DNA from: Ischnura elegans
Lineage: Eukaryota; Arthropoda; Insecta; Odonata; Coenagrionidae
Direction of reading: 5' to 3'
Assembly: GCF_921293095.1 (NCBI RefSeq)
Contig: NC_060254.1
Location: 64,340,069-64,404,068, forward strand
Length of the DNA: 64,000 bases
In this document: piece after piece, positions 22,399 through 33,380 of the stretch
How the letters are laid out: every line of letters begins with the position of its first letter
Position numbering within the stretch: position 1 is the first letter of the stretch
Notes under the pieces: model-generated
Databases searched by the model: none
What the model saw: only the letters and a program-made list of their open reading frames with translations
Told to the model about the DNA's origin: nothing
Translations under genes and position numbers: made by a program

Positions 22399-22820
22399 GT
22401 TAGCTCTTTTGGGGATGCGGGAAAAATAAGCCAAGATGGTAGCGTGCTGGCTGTGTAGGTCACGGCCAAATTGTGACAACTGGTGGCATGGGATCAGCAT
22501 CGTTAAACAAGAGTCGTGGTGGACCAAGGATGGATTCATACTTCAACGATTGTGCTGTTGTGTACAAGTTGCAGGAAGGGCTGGCATAACTTCCAGGACA
22601 CGTGACGACATTATGCAGTCAAAAAAGCTGAGCTTGTGAATTTGAAGTGCTTATATATTGCTTTAAAAATAATTGATGATCCCGTAGTATTGGTAAATAA
22701 TGTTCTCATTAATGTACAATTTTGAGATACAATACATGAGAAACTTTAAAATTATTTGTGTTTTAAATTAAGATTTAAGTGGTATGTACCTACAAACCAA
22801 AATAAATTTTAAAACCAAAA
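22399..22820 (+). other. Candidate 3'-terminal exon (weak)
   Basis: A good acceptor-like sequence, TTCTCTTTCATTGCAG, ends at 22398, and AATAAA occurs at 22801-22806. All three frames after the acceptor are partly open: one reaches a stop near 22453, and another is open from about 22449 to 22590. None matches a protein I know. It could be a terminal exon, a lncRNA exon or coincidence. Confidence 0.18.
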
Positions 22821-23740
22821 AGGTGATTTTCAGCTGAATTAAAAAAAGATATTATTATGTCACAAGAACCGTAATACTTTGATTAACATTTTGAATTAAA
22901 TTTCATCGTTGGCTATTATTATCTTTCAAAGTGGTCGCAATTATTTTCAATTTGCAATTTTCCCTCGAAAAATTGGAAATTTTTACGGGATTTAAATGAA
23001 AAAAATATTAACACGAGTCTGCTCTCGTATATTTTTCATATGTTTTTATTGAAAGTTTTGTGAATATAAATCTATATTGCAAATTAATATTCCTATTTTC
23101 CCAGTAGTGCACGCATAACATGCACAAAGCAAACGTCGCAACATATTTTATTTGGCCGTATTTTTAGATCGCGGAAATAGAGTTTTTGCTTTTTCTTTCG
23201 ACTAAATGATTATATTATATTTAATATGCCTAAAAAATATTTTTTTCATTTTTTACTAGAAATAATTCTGCAAAAGTTATCTTTATAAATAATCAATCAA
23301 CTGAGTCAATAGACTTATCGTGATGATTTTATAGAAATTTTCCTCCATAGAAATATTCCCTTACATACTTGAGTGAAACATATGCATGCCATCTCTATTA
23401 TTTTGATATTGAAAATACTCACATAAATATATATTTCATGTTACTTACAATTACGACACGCCAAGATGTATTGTAGGCAAAGATGAATGGCACCTTTTGC
23501 AGTAATATTAAGACAGTTCCAACTTCTCATTCCTGAATGGTTGGCGGTGGTTGCTCTGTTTCGGTATGTTTCTGTAGGGAGTACTCACTCAATTGATCCT
23601 AAAATTATGTATTTATGTTGGAATACAATTATGTTATAAAATTATGTTATATATTCTCTTTTTAAACGAAATTAAGAGTTATGATACTTACCATTACTTA
23701 ACTGAAGAGAGGCTGGTATACCTTTTGACTTTATGATGGT
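22821..23740. other. AT-rich noncoding stretch, nothing recognised
   Basis: Dense in stops, and no repeats recognised. Confidence 0.45.
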
Positions 23741-23743
23741 AGC

Positions 23744-23918
23744 CTGTAGAAAAAATAATAGAAGGACAGGTGGAATGGGTTTCAAAGGACATGTTATAAA
23801 GGATGTATAAGAAACGAAATACGTAATAATGAAAAGAAAGGCTAGTGGATAGGAGAGCGAAATGGACACAGATGCACCAAACCAGTATTAGGGTTGTTGA
23901 CTTATGATGATGATGAAA
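23744..23918 (+). mobile_element. 3' end of an RTE-like non-LTR retrotransposon
   Basis: A degenerate C-terminal reading frame of the RTE type (GGCTAGTGGATAGGAGAGCG, then GCACCAAACCAGTATTAGGG) is followed by a TTGACTTATGATGATGATG tail. Several in-frame stops and shifts are present upstream. The order of blocks matches 12430-12720 and 27078-27170. It is 5'-truncated and dead. Confidence 0.6.
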
Positions 23919-23925
23919 AATAAAA

Positions 23926-24984
23926 CGTATTTCAATTTTGTTTTTAAGAAAGAAGTTGAGAGACATTTTTAGTGATTTTATGTATGAGCATGGGCCTCAG
24001 AGTGAAAATAATTTAAATTCGTAATCAAAATGACGCGCCTTTGTCCCCCAGGGAGGTGACCAACCTTGGTTCTTCCAGTGTTAACCCACATTTCTGGACA
24101 TCGCCAAACGCATTTCCACAACTACTCCACCCGGAACACGGACAGCTTCGCGCAAGTGCTCCCTTATCACGTACACGGTCCCTCGTTTCAGAAGGACGAC
24201 GAATCTCACGCCACGCCCGCTGCTTCTTTTTTTTTGTCTCCTGCGAGGACAAGAGTTCCTTGAATGATGTATGGCACTGCCGCTCGGCGTGCGGAAAAGG
24301 ATTTTCGGCGAATTCGGCGAGTGGTGGCTGCAAAAAGGGTAGGAGTCGTTTAAAGCCTTAGTTACTCAAACCTTCCTGAGTTACGGAGGTGGAGGATGAA
24401 GAAAAAGGAAGAAGAATTGCGTGTATATTGGAGGATCGCGGAGAGAACTTGACAACAGGGCAAGGGGTTGGAGTTAAACGACTGGGGAATACCCCAAAAG
24501 CAACACCTACATGGAAACATTATGGAGCCAGCTGTAATATTAAGAGGCTTTTTGGAGGAAGTAAAATAATATTTCTATGAATAGAATATGAAAATAATAT
24601 TTCTACGTAAAAAATGTCATATAATATTTTTAGGTGCAGAGTGTCAGAAATGTCAGATTGTTCATGGCAACTGGTTTCCACTGTTTATTCTAAATATGGT
24701 ATAGTGAGGGAAGTGATAGTCTAATATCTCTAAATAAGTGCATCTGATTTTTGCTGTGATCGAAATATCCATTAACGTGGAAACTGTACAAATAATGAAA
24801 AATATTAACTTTAAATTTGCGGACCCTAGAATCCAAGGGCTCCTACTGCCATTTTTGTAATGTTGGAGGTAAGTGCAGATACTGAGTGGTGGGGTACACA
24901 ATATTGCTGTGGCAAAGAGATAAATGTGAATCATTGATAGGTAAATTTGCATTGATTATTTGCTAATGTGATAAATAGGTGAAA
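23926..24984. other. GC-richer patch followed by AT-rich sequence
   Basis: 24040-24340 is GC-richer, with open frames of 65-106 codons on both strands and no domains. The rest is AT-rich without recognised features. I see no gene. Confidence 0.35.
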
Positions 24985-25800
24985 GAGTTATGACCAAGAT
25001 GTTTAATAGAGGAGGGAAAAACAGTCTAATTTGAAAGCTAGGTAATATAAGGAACACTTGGATCGGCTTTATTCTCCGGCATGAAATAAAGCCAACTTTC
25101 TTGGTAGAGATGTGGTGGAGCATAAGTAATGGTTTAATAATAAATAAAGATATCATATTTTCCACAATTTATAAACCGAATACTACACTTTTTTCAATTT
25201 TTATACATTCATTCTATAAGTACCTTAGAGGATGATTGTATAACAATTGAAACAAGTGTAGTAGTCTGTTAATACATTGTGGACAATACGATATCTTCAT
25301 TCATCATTATTCAGGACGAAAACTTGGTCAAAACCATGCTGTATACCAGAAGGGACTGTAAAGGAAAAAACCACAATAGCAGACCAAGGGTATCTTAAAA
25401 TATTAACCTGAATGATGGAGGACCTTAGATGCCAATCTTGCAGGAATGGAAAAGATGTTACCTGCGTGATCAAATTCATGACCAAGGTGTTTAAAAGAAT
25501 AGGGAATAGATGTGTCTAATTAGCAGGCCGGGTAAAAGAGAGAACACTTGCACCGGCTACGTACTCCGACATGAAACCTAGATCAAAACCATTTGTATTC
25601 GGGAAGGGACTGAAGGAAAAAATCACAAGGGCAGACCAATCTGAACTACATGAATAAGTTAACGTGAATGATGAAGGGCTTAAGATGCCATATTGACGGG
25701 AATGTGAAGGATGACAGTGGTGCAGAAATTGAAAAGATTTTCCCATGGCCAGAAAAGTAGGTGGCTGTTGCAGACCAATCTTAGGATTGAATCCCTAGAA
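24985..25800 (+). repeat. Diverged tandem repeat, about 245-490 bp spacing
   Basis: A block ATGACCAAG(A/G)TGTTTAA occurs near 24990 and 25480. It is followed by (G/A)GAACACTTG(G/C)A(T/C)CGGCT near 25047 and 25543. The blocks AGAAGGGACTG/GGGAAGGGACTG and CAGACCAA recur near 25350 and 25605. GAATGATG(G/A)AGG(A/G)C recurs near 25410 and 25667. The array ends with GCAGACCAATCTTAGGATTG, which resembles RTE tails, so part may be retrotransposon-derived. Confidence 0.6.
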
Positions 25801-26260
25801 GAAGAAGTAAGTTCCGTCGTTGCTGTGAGGGCGGAAGGTCGGGAAATCTTATCACGGTGAGGACGTCCATGTAAAGTTAATGCGAGCAAAGGAAAGGAAA
25901 CCCTTGAGCTGGATATGAGCTGGAGGATGATGCATTCGAAACAACGGGCGACATGAAGTTGGAAGGAAAAGGAATTGGATTATGTGGGTGCCGCGAGGCC
26001 GGAGGCAAAATGAATGGGGACGGCACGACGGGTTAAGATTCAGGAAGGCGGACTTGTCACGCACGCCTCGTGTATGCCGCGGGCCAAATTGGGATAAACA
26101 ATGGGAGGAGGGGGGACGTAGTACTTGGGGAATTAAATTGTGTCGGATATTCATTTCAAACTACGTGGCGCGTGTTGCGGTCGCCTCTGGGACATGGTGG
26201 AAAAATGTCAATCCTGACGTGTTTCACGAAAGTTAATTCTAAACGACTTCTCTTGTTTTA
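25801..26260. other. GC-richer patch with open frames on both strands
   Basis: Frames of 63-100 codons overlap on both strands (25852-26261) without domains. The compositional patch resembles those at 9850, 24040 and 28880. Confidence 0.3.
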
Positions 26261-26869
26261 ATTGCCCAAAGTTTGGAGTGTATTTCCTGTCTGCTGTCAG
26301 TTGGAGTTTCTTCTCGCGTGAACATAACTTTCCTTCTCCTACAATGAAAAAACATGTATCCTAAACATTAATCATACAAAGTTCTTCTTATCACAAAAGT
26401 TTAAGGCGTATTTTCACATATATTTTACGTTTCACAGTGTAGCTTACTTTTTTCATCCAAAAGCCCTATATGTTAAATGCCGTACCGTTTAGATCAATGC
26501 ACTTTCGAAGAAATGTACTCAGTTAATTTAAATTTGGCTTTAATATAGTGTTCAAGGTAAACCATTAAGGCTAGAGTTATGTTACGCTTTAACGCTGCAA
26601 TGTATGTTATTTAATCACGTTTTATTACACTCGCATTCTTGTTTGTCCTTCCGCGAAAAATCTTGCAGCTCAAATTTCGACCACTATTCGATTAGGTAGA
26701 GCGCTGAAATTAACAGGATAACTATAAACTGGATGACAATGCAATTTGTATTCTTTTACCAAGAAAGGAACAGAATTTTTTTATATTAAAAATTAAATCT
26801 GGAGTTCTAAAAATGGTCACGAACATTAATAGTGCATTTTAGAATTTAAATACAACAACATCCGCCTTA
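26261..26869. other. AT-rich noncoding stretch, nothing recognised
   Basis: No feature recognised. Confidence 0.4.
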
Positions 26870-26940
26870 GTCTAGTTGTGACATGTGACATTGTTCGGAG
26901 GAGTCTGGGATCGAGACTCTCGAGAAGCATCTTTTATATC
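26870..26940 (+). repeat. tRNA-like SINE head (weak)
   Basis: CTTAGTCTAGTTGTGACATG resembles a tRNA D-arm/A-box region, and GGGATCGAGACTC, about 35 bases further on, resembles a B box. Spacing fits a tRNA-derived promoter. Both boxes are imperfect and no cloverleaf closes. Confidence 0.35.
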
Positions 26941-27077
26941 ATATTTCTTTGTACCCATTCTCAGAATAAATATTAAAACGAACTAAAGGGATAAAGGCGT
27001 ATTTTTTACGAAATGAATTCTAGGACTTACGCTCAGTATTATTTTTTACTTTTTTTGGCTCAATATGAATGATAACA

Positions 27078-27170
27078 AATTTTTAGGCGGTGAAGGATTA
27101 GCTCCTACGAAAATTGAGTTGAGAACTGTGTCAAATAAATCATAGGATTGTTAACCAGTGATGATGATTA
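27078..27170 (+). mobile_element. 3' end of an RTE-like non-LTR retrotransposon
   Basis: The segment GAAGGATTAGCTCCTACG...GAGTTGAGAACTGTGTC corresponds to the final codons of RTE-type ORFs (an RLA..(R/K).E(L/W)RT-like pattern). It is followed by ATAGGATTGTTAACCAGTGA and a GATGATGATT tail, the same order as at 23744-23918. It is very short and non-functional. Confidence 0.55.
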
Positions 27171-27199
27171 TTTGACTCACACTTGTAATATTTCTTTTT

Positions 27200-27400
27200 C
27201 ATTGGAGACTGAAGAGCATCAAGCGAGGGACTTTTTTTTTAGAACAACCCCCCCCCCCAAAAGTTAGACACTCTCACGTTGCTGACGAGACAGTTGGTGG
27301 ATGGTGTGAAGAAGAGAAAATTAAGAATCGGAGTTAAGCGGTGGAAGGCTGGGGAATAAGTTAAAAGGGGAGGGGCAAAGGAAGTTTTGAGCCGTTTTGC
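27200..27400 (+). repeat. Diverged duplicate of 28795-28960 (copy A)
   Basis: Aligns with 28795-28960 through GGAGACTGAAGAG/GGAAGTGAAGAG, TCTCACGTT, a GTTGG(T/C)GGATGG block and (A/G)AG(T/C)GGT(G/T)GGA(A/G)G. An 11-C run sits at 27248-27258. Identity is about 65-70 percent. Neither copy has a recognisable gene. Confidence 0.5.
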
Positions 27401-28790
27401 ATACAACTCAGCAGTATAAACGACTAAACCATTAGAAGCATAAGCAAAACTGTAATAGTTCCCCTAATGAAACATCTGAGCGACATTCTCAGAAAAAAAT
27501 CGTCGAAAACATCAGTAAGAACCTCTCACGGAAGGCTCTCTACCATATACTAGTTCAAGGTACACCTTGGCTATTTAAATAAAATGTGCTATGATTTGGA
27601 TGATAACATAATTGTATTACGAGATATGATTCCTTGTCTTAAAAATTCTCAATAAAATGTCCATTTTTAATTTTTTTAAGTGAAGTATCACCTACCACAT
27701 ATTTTAAGCAAATATTATGCATGACTAAAGCCTAATGATGCATCCTCAATAATTTAAAATCTTATATTTTTTGCTTGAAAAATATTCAGTCACGACTCCC
27801 AGTTATTTTCTGTATCCCAACAATTGCTCAGTGAAGTTGAGAATTGCTTAGCTAATAGAGTTTTGGGCTGGGTGAGTTCACGATTTTAGCTGCCAGCCAG
27901 TACAAAAGATATCCCCTGTGCAGAAGACTCGCTCTGCCACGAGAGCTGGTGTGGAAGAGTCAAGCGCCGTAGCGATCCTTATGGTGTCCGATGGCAAGAT
28001 ATCTAGATAGCAATAAATATGGGGTAAATGCTGCAGTCAACCTTGAAAACGTGTAAAATCTTTCATTCACTCCAAATGTTAAGAAGAGGATGACTAAAAG
28101 GTATAAGTTTCCGAATATTTATTTACGAACATGTTTATTATTTCACTCAGATTCCTAATATTTCTCTACCGGAACAGAATAGATGGGAAGCAAGCATGCA
28201 ATTCGAAATAACATTTTATTATTTTCGACCAAACAGGCTATAAATTTAATAACTACATTCACGCACGACGATTTCAATGATCTTTGCCATTTTATATCAA
28301 GTACACTGCAAATGGAACTTAGCTCATATATGATGAGACAATTTAGTCTTTCATAAATTTCCGATTTATCAATTTTAGGAAATGAAGCGAAGAGTATTTC
28401 TGGGTGGACTATCGTAACTTTAAAGACCATTACAGTAAAACCTTGAATACTTAAATTTTTAACTTTAGCCAACATATTCAGGAAAGAAATATAGTTAGTG
28501 AATATTAAAAAAACACGAACATTTAAATACATGAGATCTATATCACTCCTTAAAAAGTATTTCGTGAAATATGATTAGAATTAATGGAAATATTAAAAAT
28601 ATCATTCGAATATATACTACAATATGTATTTAGGTAAACTAGAATTTTTTAATATGATGTTACTGGTTAAAGCGAGAAATATTATTGGAAAGTATATAAC
28701 CTATGATTCTCATTGTCTTATCCTAAACTTTTTTTAAAATAACACCTACAGATAATCTTTTTACCTTTGCTATTTCACTCAAGTTCGAAT
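27401..28790. other. AT-rich stretch with one 125-codon open frame
   Basis: A minus-strand frame (28155-28532) starts at a real ATG and encodes a hydrophobic-leaning 125-residue peptide without recognisable domain or signal peptide. Chance frames of this size are expected in a window this long, so I do not call it a gene. Nothing else is recognised. Confidence 0.35.
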
Positions 28791-28794
28791 TTTC

Positions 28795-29290
28795 CCTCTT
28801 GGAAGTGAAGAGATGAGAAAGTTGACTTTTTTCGGAACATCCCCATTCCGAAGTTCGACGTTCTCACGTTCTCAACGGTTGGCGGATGGAAAAAAGTAAG
28901 GGGGGAAATTAGAGTTTGGAGTGAGCGGTTGGAGGTGAGGAATGAGTCAGAGGAGTCGGCAGGGTCGAGGTGTTTAGCCGCAGTTGAAGCGAGCTTGAAG
29001 CGGTCGACGAAGCGGGTAAAAGAGGCGGCGCCGGTTTCAGAGAGTTTAAAAAAGGGACGCGGAGAGGAAGCGCGTGGAATGGAGAGACAGGTGGAAATAA
29101 TAATAAAAAAAGATAGCGACAACCCCTCGGTGGTATTGGTGCGAGAGGTGTACGTTGGGAAAGGTTGTACGCGGCGATGGGTTAACGCCGCTGCGACTAG
29201 GGCGACCGCTGCCGGGAGATATGCGCCGGGTGCGGGAGGGTTCAGGGAGCGGGATCGGTTGATGTGCGAGGAGCAGTGACAGGTATGAGT
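28795..29290. other. GC-rich island with repeat copy B and a good splice donor
   Basis: 28795-28960 is the duplicate of 27200-27400. 28930-29280 is markedly GC-rich and CpG-containing. It is open on the plus strand (28929-29279, 116 codons) and on the minus strand (28775-29350, 191 codons). A strong donor-like CAG|GTATGAGT starts at 29279, immediately after the plus-strand stop. One reading is a 5' exon or promoter-proximal island of a plus-strand transcript; another is a compositional patch. No domain is seen on either strand. Confidence 0.3.
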
Positions 29291-30522
29291 TCCACCGAAC
29301 GTTGATGTGTGGTCGTCTGCGCGTGAGTGATGGCTTTCACACCAGTCCAAGGCGAAAAGTGAATATACTCACACACGACCCGTTGCGCCTTTAGCATAGG
29401 AAAATATGAGACTGCGTTTAAATATTCCAGTGGTTACACCCACTTATTTGCTAATTTTCAATATTATGCGTCATTTTACAAGGATAAGTTTGTTTGAATA
29501 TAAGGGATGTTTGTCCTTATATTTTATGCTGTGATGATTGGTAGTTTCAATACGTAATGCGTATTAAATTTATTACATATACATATAATTTTGTAATAAA
29601 TAATGCGGTTTCTATTGCTCGGGAAATAAAAATTTATTAATAAAATGCTGTGATAGTGTTTGGTTGCATTGAATAAAAAAAAAATTTACTCCAATAATAT
29701 TTCGTGCGTCTTGAATTTTGGGATATGGCCTTTGATATTCTCCAAACTTAACCCTCTGCCCTAGGTTTAAAAACATTCTATTTTGGAACTGTTATTTTTT
29801 CAGGTGTCAACCATAAAAATTTATCAACTGCATCACATTGAATAACCATTCTGTTATTCTGGCTTTTTACCTACCAAAAGTATTATAACCTTTAACCCGT
29901 TCTAATCCGGAGCTGCTTCTGGTAGAAATCAAATTTCAAGATTTTTCATTTTGAAAACTGGAAAATTTTAGACTAAAACATTAGTATTGTGACACCAAAA
30001 AATTTCTTCATTGCAATATACACCACAATATAATGCATATTTTACACATTTCCTAAATAGACCAGAAAATGTATACATTTTTGATGTTGCTAAGAAGAAA
30101 CATTGAATTATAATGGGTTAATATTTGGAAATATATCACCGTTTGTGAACGAAAAAAGGACGTTGTCATTTCATTTGAAGCCCTCTAAGGCATGATACTA
30201 TTTACTTGTATGCCGTTATATAGTGTACTTAGATGGCAGTAGATATTAAACAAAGTTTATAGAATAGCATGCCATTGCTAAAGTAAGAATATTGGGACTG
30301 AAAGGAGTGCCAAGGACTATGTGACTGCAGTCATACTTTTGGTTATTAGGACCCATATTTTTAAAAGCACAGGAATACTTCACTTATATCCTTTACTAAT
30401 CCTGCGCATTCATTTCTTCAGAAAATCGCTGAGTCGATCCAAGCATATATGTTTCTCCTTGATAATGCATTCCATGCGAAAAGAAAATTACATTTTCGAA
30501 TCGAATGACGTATAAATATTCG
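29291..30522. other. AT-rich noncoding stretch, nothing recognised
   Basis: No repeat partner or coding signal recognised. Confidence 0.45.
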
Positions 30523-30595
30523 AAATCTACAATTATAAACAGTCGTGTCAAGTTTTGAAATCATCTAAGTCTTGACTAAGGGTAAATACAATATA

Positions 30596-30819
30596 TCCAT
30601 GATAAAATATAAAACACCAATACAGATTTCCACACATTAACACCCAGCTTCACTACCGACCATGGTTTCGACATTTTTAGGTGGTTCTCAATGTGAGGAA
30701 ACTAATTTTCGTGAGTTTTTGCTTGACCACCTTTTGAATGACCTAATCTTCGGAACCATGGTCGGTAGTGGAGTTATGTGTTAAAGTTCTATATTGAAAA
30801 CTGTGTAATTTACCATGGA
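30596..30819. repeat. Foldback in tandem unit A
   Basis: The left arm runs from TCCATGATAAAATATAAAAC to CACTACCGACCATGGTTTCG; the right arm mirrors it from CGGAACCATGGTCGGTAGTG to TTTACCATGGA. The arms are about 75 bp. The outer parts are about 65 percent complementary, and the inner CACTACCGACCATGG is perfect. The centre also carries GGTGGT/ACCACC complementarity. Confidence 0.75.
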
Positions 30820-30962
30820 GTCAAGTTTTACCGACGATAAACTTCAGTGATGACATGAGGAAAAGAATAATACGCCAAAAATAAAGAAAACTATAATTCG
30901 AGGAGTACATTTGGGATGAGAGGAGAGGAAACATTTGTTTTTTTGGCCGTCTAACAATTTCC

Positions 30963-31388
30963 GGTGTATCTCTCTATGGTGCGGAAACGTGGACACTGAG
31001 GTAAGAAGAGGAGAGAAAATTGGAGGCATTCGAAGTGTGGGTATGGAGAAGAATGGAGAGGGTGAAATGGACGGAGAGGAAAAGGAACGACGAAGTGCTG
31101 GAGATGGTGGGTGAGGAGAGGCACCTTTTAGATTAGATACGGAGGAGACAGAAGGTATGGATGGAGTTAGTGCTTAGCAGGGAGGGGATGTTGAAAATGG
31201 TGTTAGAGTGTAGAATGTTAGGGAAACGAGGGAGGGGAAGGAAAAGAACAGGATTTTTAGATAGATCGAAAGGGAGCAGGCCTTACAGTGAATTAAAGAA
31301 GGTAGTGCTGGAAGGAAAGGGAGGCTCCCAGATCACTTCTTGAATACTCCATTGAAACCTACCTTAATCGGTAGAATACTATAGTAGT
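30963..31388 (+). pseudogene. 5'-truncated RTE/BovB-like retrotransposon fragment with 10-bp TSD
   Basis: A degenerate frame starting at 30966 encodes the C-terminal region typical of RTE-clade ORFs. Seen in order are LYGAETWTLR, KLEAFEVWVWRRMERVKWT, a GEERHLLD.IRRRQ block and GKRGRGRKRTGFLD. At least three in-frame stops occur. Identical AACAATTTCC at 30953-30962 and 31389-31398 flank the insert. Units B and C of the array show the uninterrupted site (CTAACAAGTTCC(A/G)ATGTG). It inserted into array unit A after the units had duplicated. Confidence 0.8.
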
Positions 31389-31541
31389 AACAATTTCCGA
31401 TGTGCCCGCTAACCACTCTTTGATTCATTCCATACATCACTTTCTCATCGATTGGTGCTATGACAATTTAAAATCTACAATTATAAACGGACGAGTCAAG
31501 TTTTGAAATAATAACAGGCTTGACTCGGAATAAATATGATG

Positions 31542-31762
31542 TACCATGTTAAAATATGAAAAATTATTAGTATAATCCACATTTTAAAACAATACTCCAC
31601 TACCGACCATGGTGTTGATTTTTTCGGTGATTCCTTTGGTGATGAAACGAAATTTTGAGAGATTTTGCTTGATCACCTTGAGAATGGCCTAAAAGTCGAA
31701 ACTATGTTCGGTAGTTTTGTGTTACAGTTATATATTAAAAATTACTGTATGTTATAAATGAG
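31542..31762. repeat. Foldback in tandem unit B
   Basis: Homologous to 30596-30819. The left arm contains CTCCACTACCGACCATGGTG. The right arm contains AAGTCGAAACTATGTTCGGT, slightly decayed relative to the left. The segment TTGAGAATGGCCTAAAAG before the CGAAAC core is the clearest version of the hairpin core in this family. Confidence 0.7.
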
Positions 31763-32170
31763 TCAAGTTTTAACAAACTTTTGTGAAGTCATGAAGTATA
31801 ATGAAGAAGAGGATGTGAAGAATAATATGCCAAAAATAAAAACTCCTTTGCGAGGAGTACATGTCCAAATCCTAGGAACGGGGAAGAGGAACACGTACGT
31901 GTCGGCGAAAAATAAAAGTTGGTCCGCCCGGGAAGAAGAAAATGGAGTTCTTATTACGGCCTTTCCCTGGCCGTAAGCCCTCGATGGAGAGGAGGACATT
32001 TGCTTTCTTGGCCGACTAACAAGTTCCAATGTGCCCGCTAACCACTCTTATATCCATTCCATATTTCAATTTCTCATCGATTGGACCTATGACAATTTAA
32101 AATGCGCAGTTATAAACGGACGAGTAAAGTTATGTAATAACTGGAGGATTGAATGGGAGAATATAAAATG

Positions 32171-32406
32171 TACCATGATGAAATATGATATATCAATAGT
32201 GTATTCCACAATTTAAAACAAAACTCCACTACCGACCACGGTGCTGATTTTTTAATTGATTTTTTAGGTGATTTTTTAGGTGATGAAACAAAGTTCTGAG
32301 AGGTTTTGCTAGATTACCTTAAGAATGGCATAAAAGTTGAAACTATCGTCGGTAGTGGAGTTTTGTGATACAGTTATAAATTAAAAATAGGGTATATTAT
32401 CATGGA
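32171..32406. repeat. Foldback in tandem unit C
   Basis: Homologous to the foldbacks in units A and B. The left arm runs from TACCATGATGAAATATG to CTCCACTACCGACCACGGTG. The right arm runs from TTGAAACTATCGTCGGTAGT to ATCATGGAGTC. Confidence 0.7.
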
Positions 32407-32702
32407 GTCAAGTTTCACCAAACTTCAGTGAAGGCACGAAGTGAAGAATAATGCGTGAAAACAAAAAAAAAATTCTACTATGAGGAGTACATTCCCAATT
32501 CCTAGAAATGATGGAGAGGAACACGTACCTACGCGTCGGCGAAAAATAAAATTTGGTCCGCCGCGCCGGGAAGAAGAAATGCAGTTCTAATTACGGCCTT
32601 GCCCTGGCTGCAAGCCCTCAATGGAAAGGGAGACATTTGCTTTTTTGGCCGACTAACAAGTTCCGATGTGCCCGCTAACCGCTCTTTCACCCATTTCATG
32701 TT

Positions 32703-33124
32703 TCGTGCCTTTTCTTACTGAAGGGAGAGCGGTGAAACTTTCTGGACTTCCGAAAAAAACTAAAACTGAGCACCTGCGGCAGGGACGAAAACTGCAAAAG
32801 CACTCACCACCTCTTTCCCTCACTCTATCTTTATCCGTCTCCCTCGCGCGCTCCTTATTTTTACTCCCCTCTTTGCCCGCCTGCCAGGAGTGAAAATGAT
32901 TGCTTGAACAATCCCACATTAAACGCAAATGAGGTGGTGAGGAAGGAACAAGAGTGAAGAGTTTGGAGTGGTGTTTCGAGGAGGCGAGGTAGTAATTGTG
33001 GAGCGAGAGGAAAGAGACTTGGTGGTGTAAAGTGTGACTAGGTGGGATAATGAATGGAAGAGGGTGTTTGAAACTGTGGCCGGTGAGGGGAGTGGAAGTG
33101 AATTACACCAGAGTAAAAGCAGGT
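32703..33124. other. Flank of the tandem array, nothing recognised
   Basis: Short overlapping frames of 75-91 codons on both strands (32653-32928) have no recognised domains. Confidence 0.35.
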
Positions 33125-33380
33125 GGAAGACGGAATTAGAATACGGAGACGAAGGTGGAAGATGTAATTTTTGAAGAAAAGTGGAAAATTGATGCTTTAA
33201 AACAACGAATGTAGTTGATGCAAAAATGTATACTATAACGTTATTTAATTTAAACTTAGTTATGGAAACGTATTTTGAAAACGGAGACGTATGTGGAAGG
33301 TGTATTTTGAAGGAAAGTGGTAAAACTGTTGATTTTTAATAAAAGATTTAGATAATCAACAAAAACGTCTTCATTTAAAA
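33125..33380 (+). repeat. Short diverged tandem duplication, about 138 bp
   Basis: ACGGAGACG(A/T)A(G/T)GTGGAAG followed by TGTA(A)TTTT(T)GAAG.AAAGTGG(A/T)AAA occurs near 33142 and 33279. The second unit is about 75 percent identical. Noncoding. Confidence 0.5.

Larger units (their letters stand above)
30523..32702 (+). repeat. Three-unit tandem array with a foldback in every monomer
   Basis: Units start at the block AAATCTACAATTATAAAC or its variant: A at 30523, B at 31471, C at 32100. The B-to-C period is 629 bp. A is shorter once its insertion is removed (about 512 bp), lacking roughly 100 bases around the GAACACGTACGTGTCGGCG block present in B and C. Shared order is: GGACGAGT(C/A)AAGTT, a foldback bounded by CACTACCGACCA(T/C)GG, GAGTCAAGTTT, CGAGGAGTACAT, TTGGCCG(A/T)CTAACAA and TGTGCCCGCTAACC. 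Identity is about 75-85 percent. Confidence 0.85.

Noticed and set aside
28155..28532. 125-codon minus-strand frame with a genuine ATG
   Set aside because: No domain, signal peptide or splice context. A few chance frames of this length are expected in 64 kb of both strands.
28775..29350. 191-codon minus-strand open frame
   Set aside because: It overlaps a 116-codon plus-strand frame in a GC-rich island, and neither shows a domain. Simultaneous openness is expected from composition.
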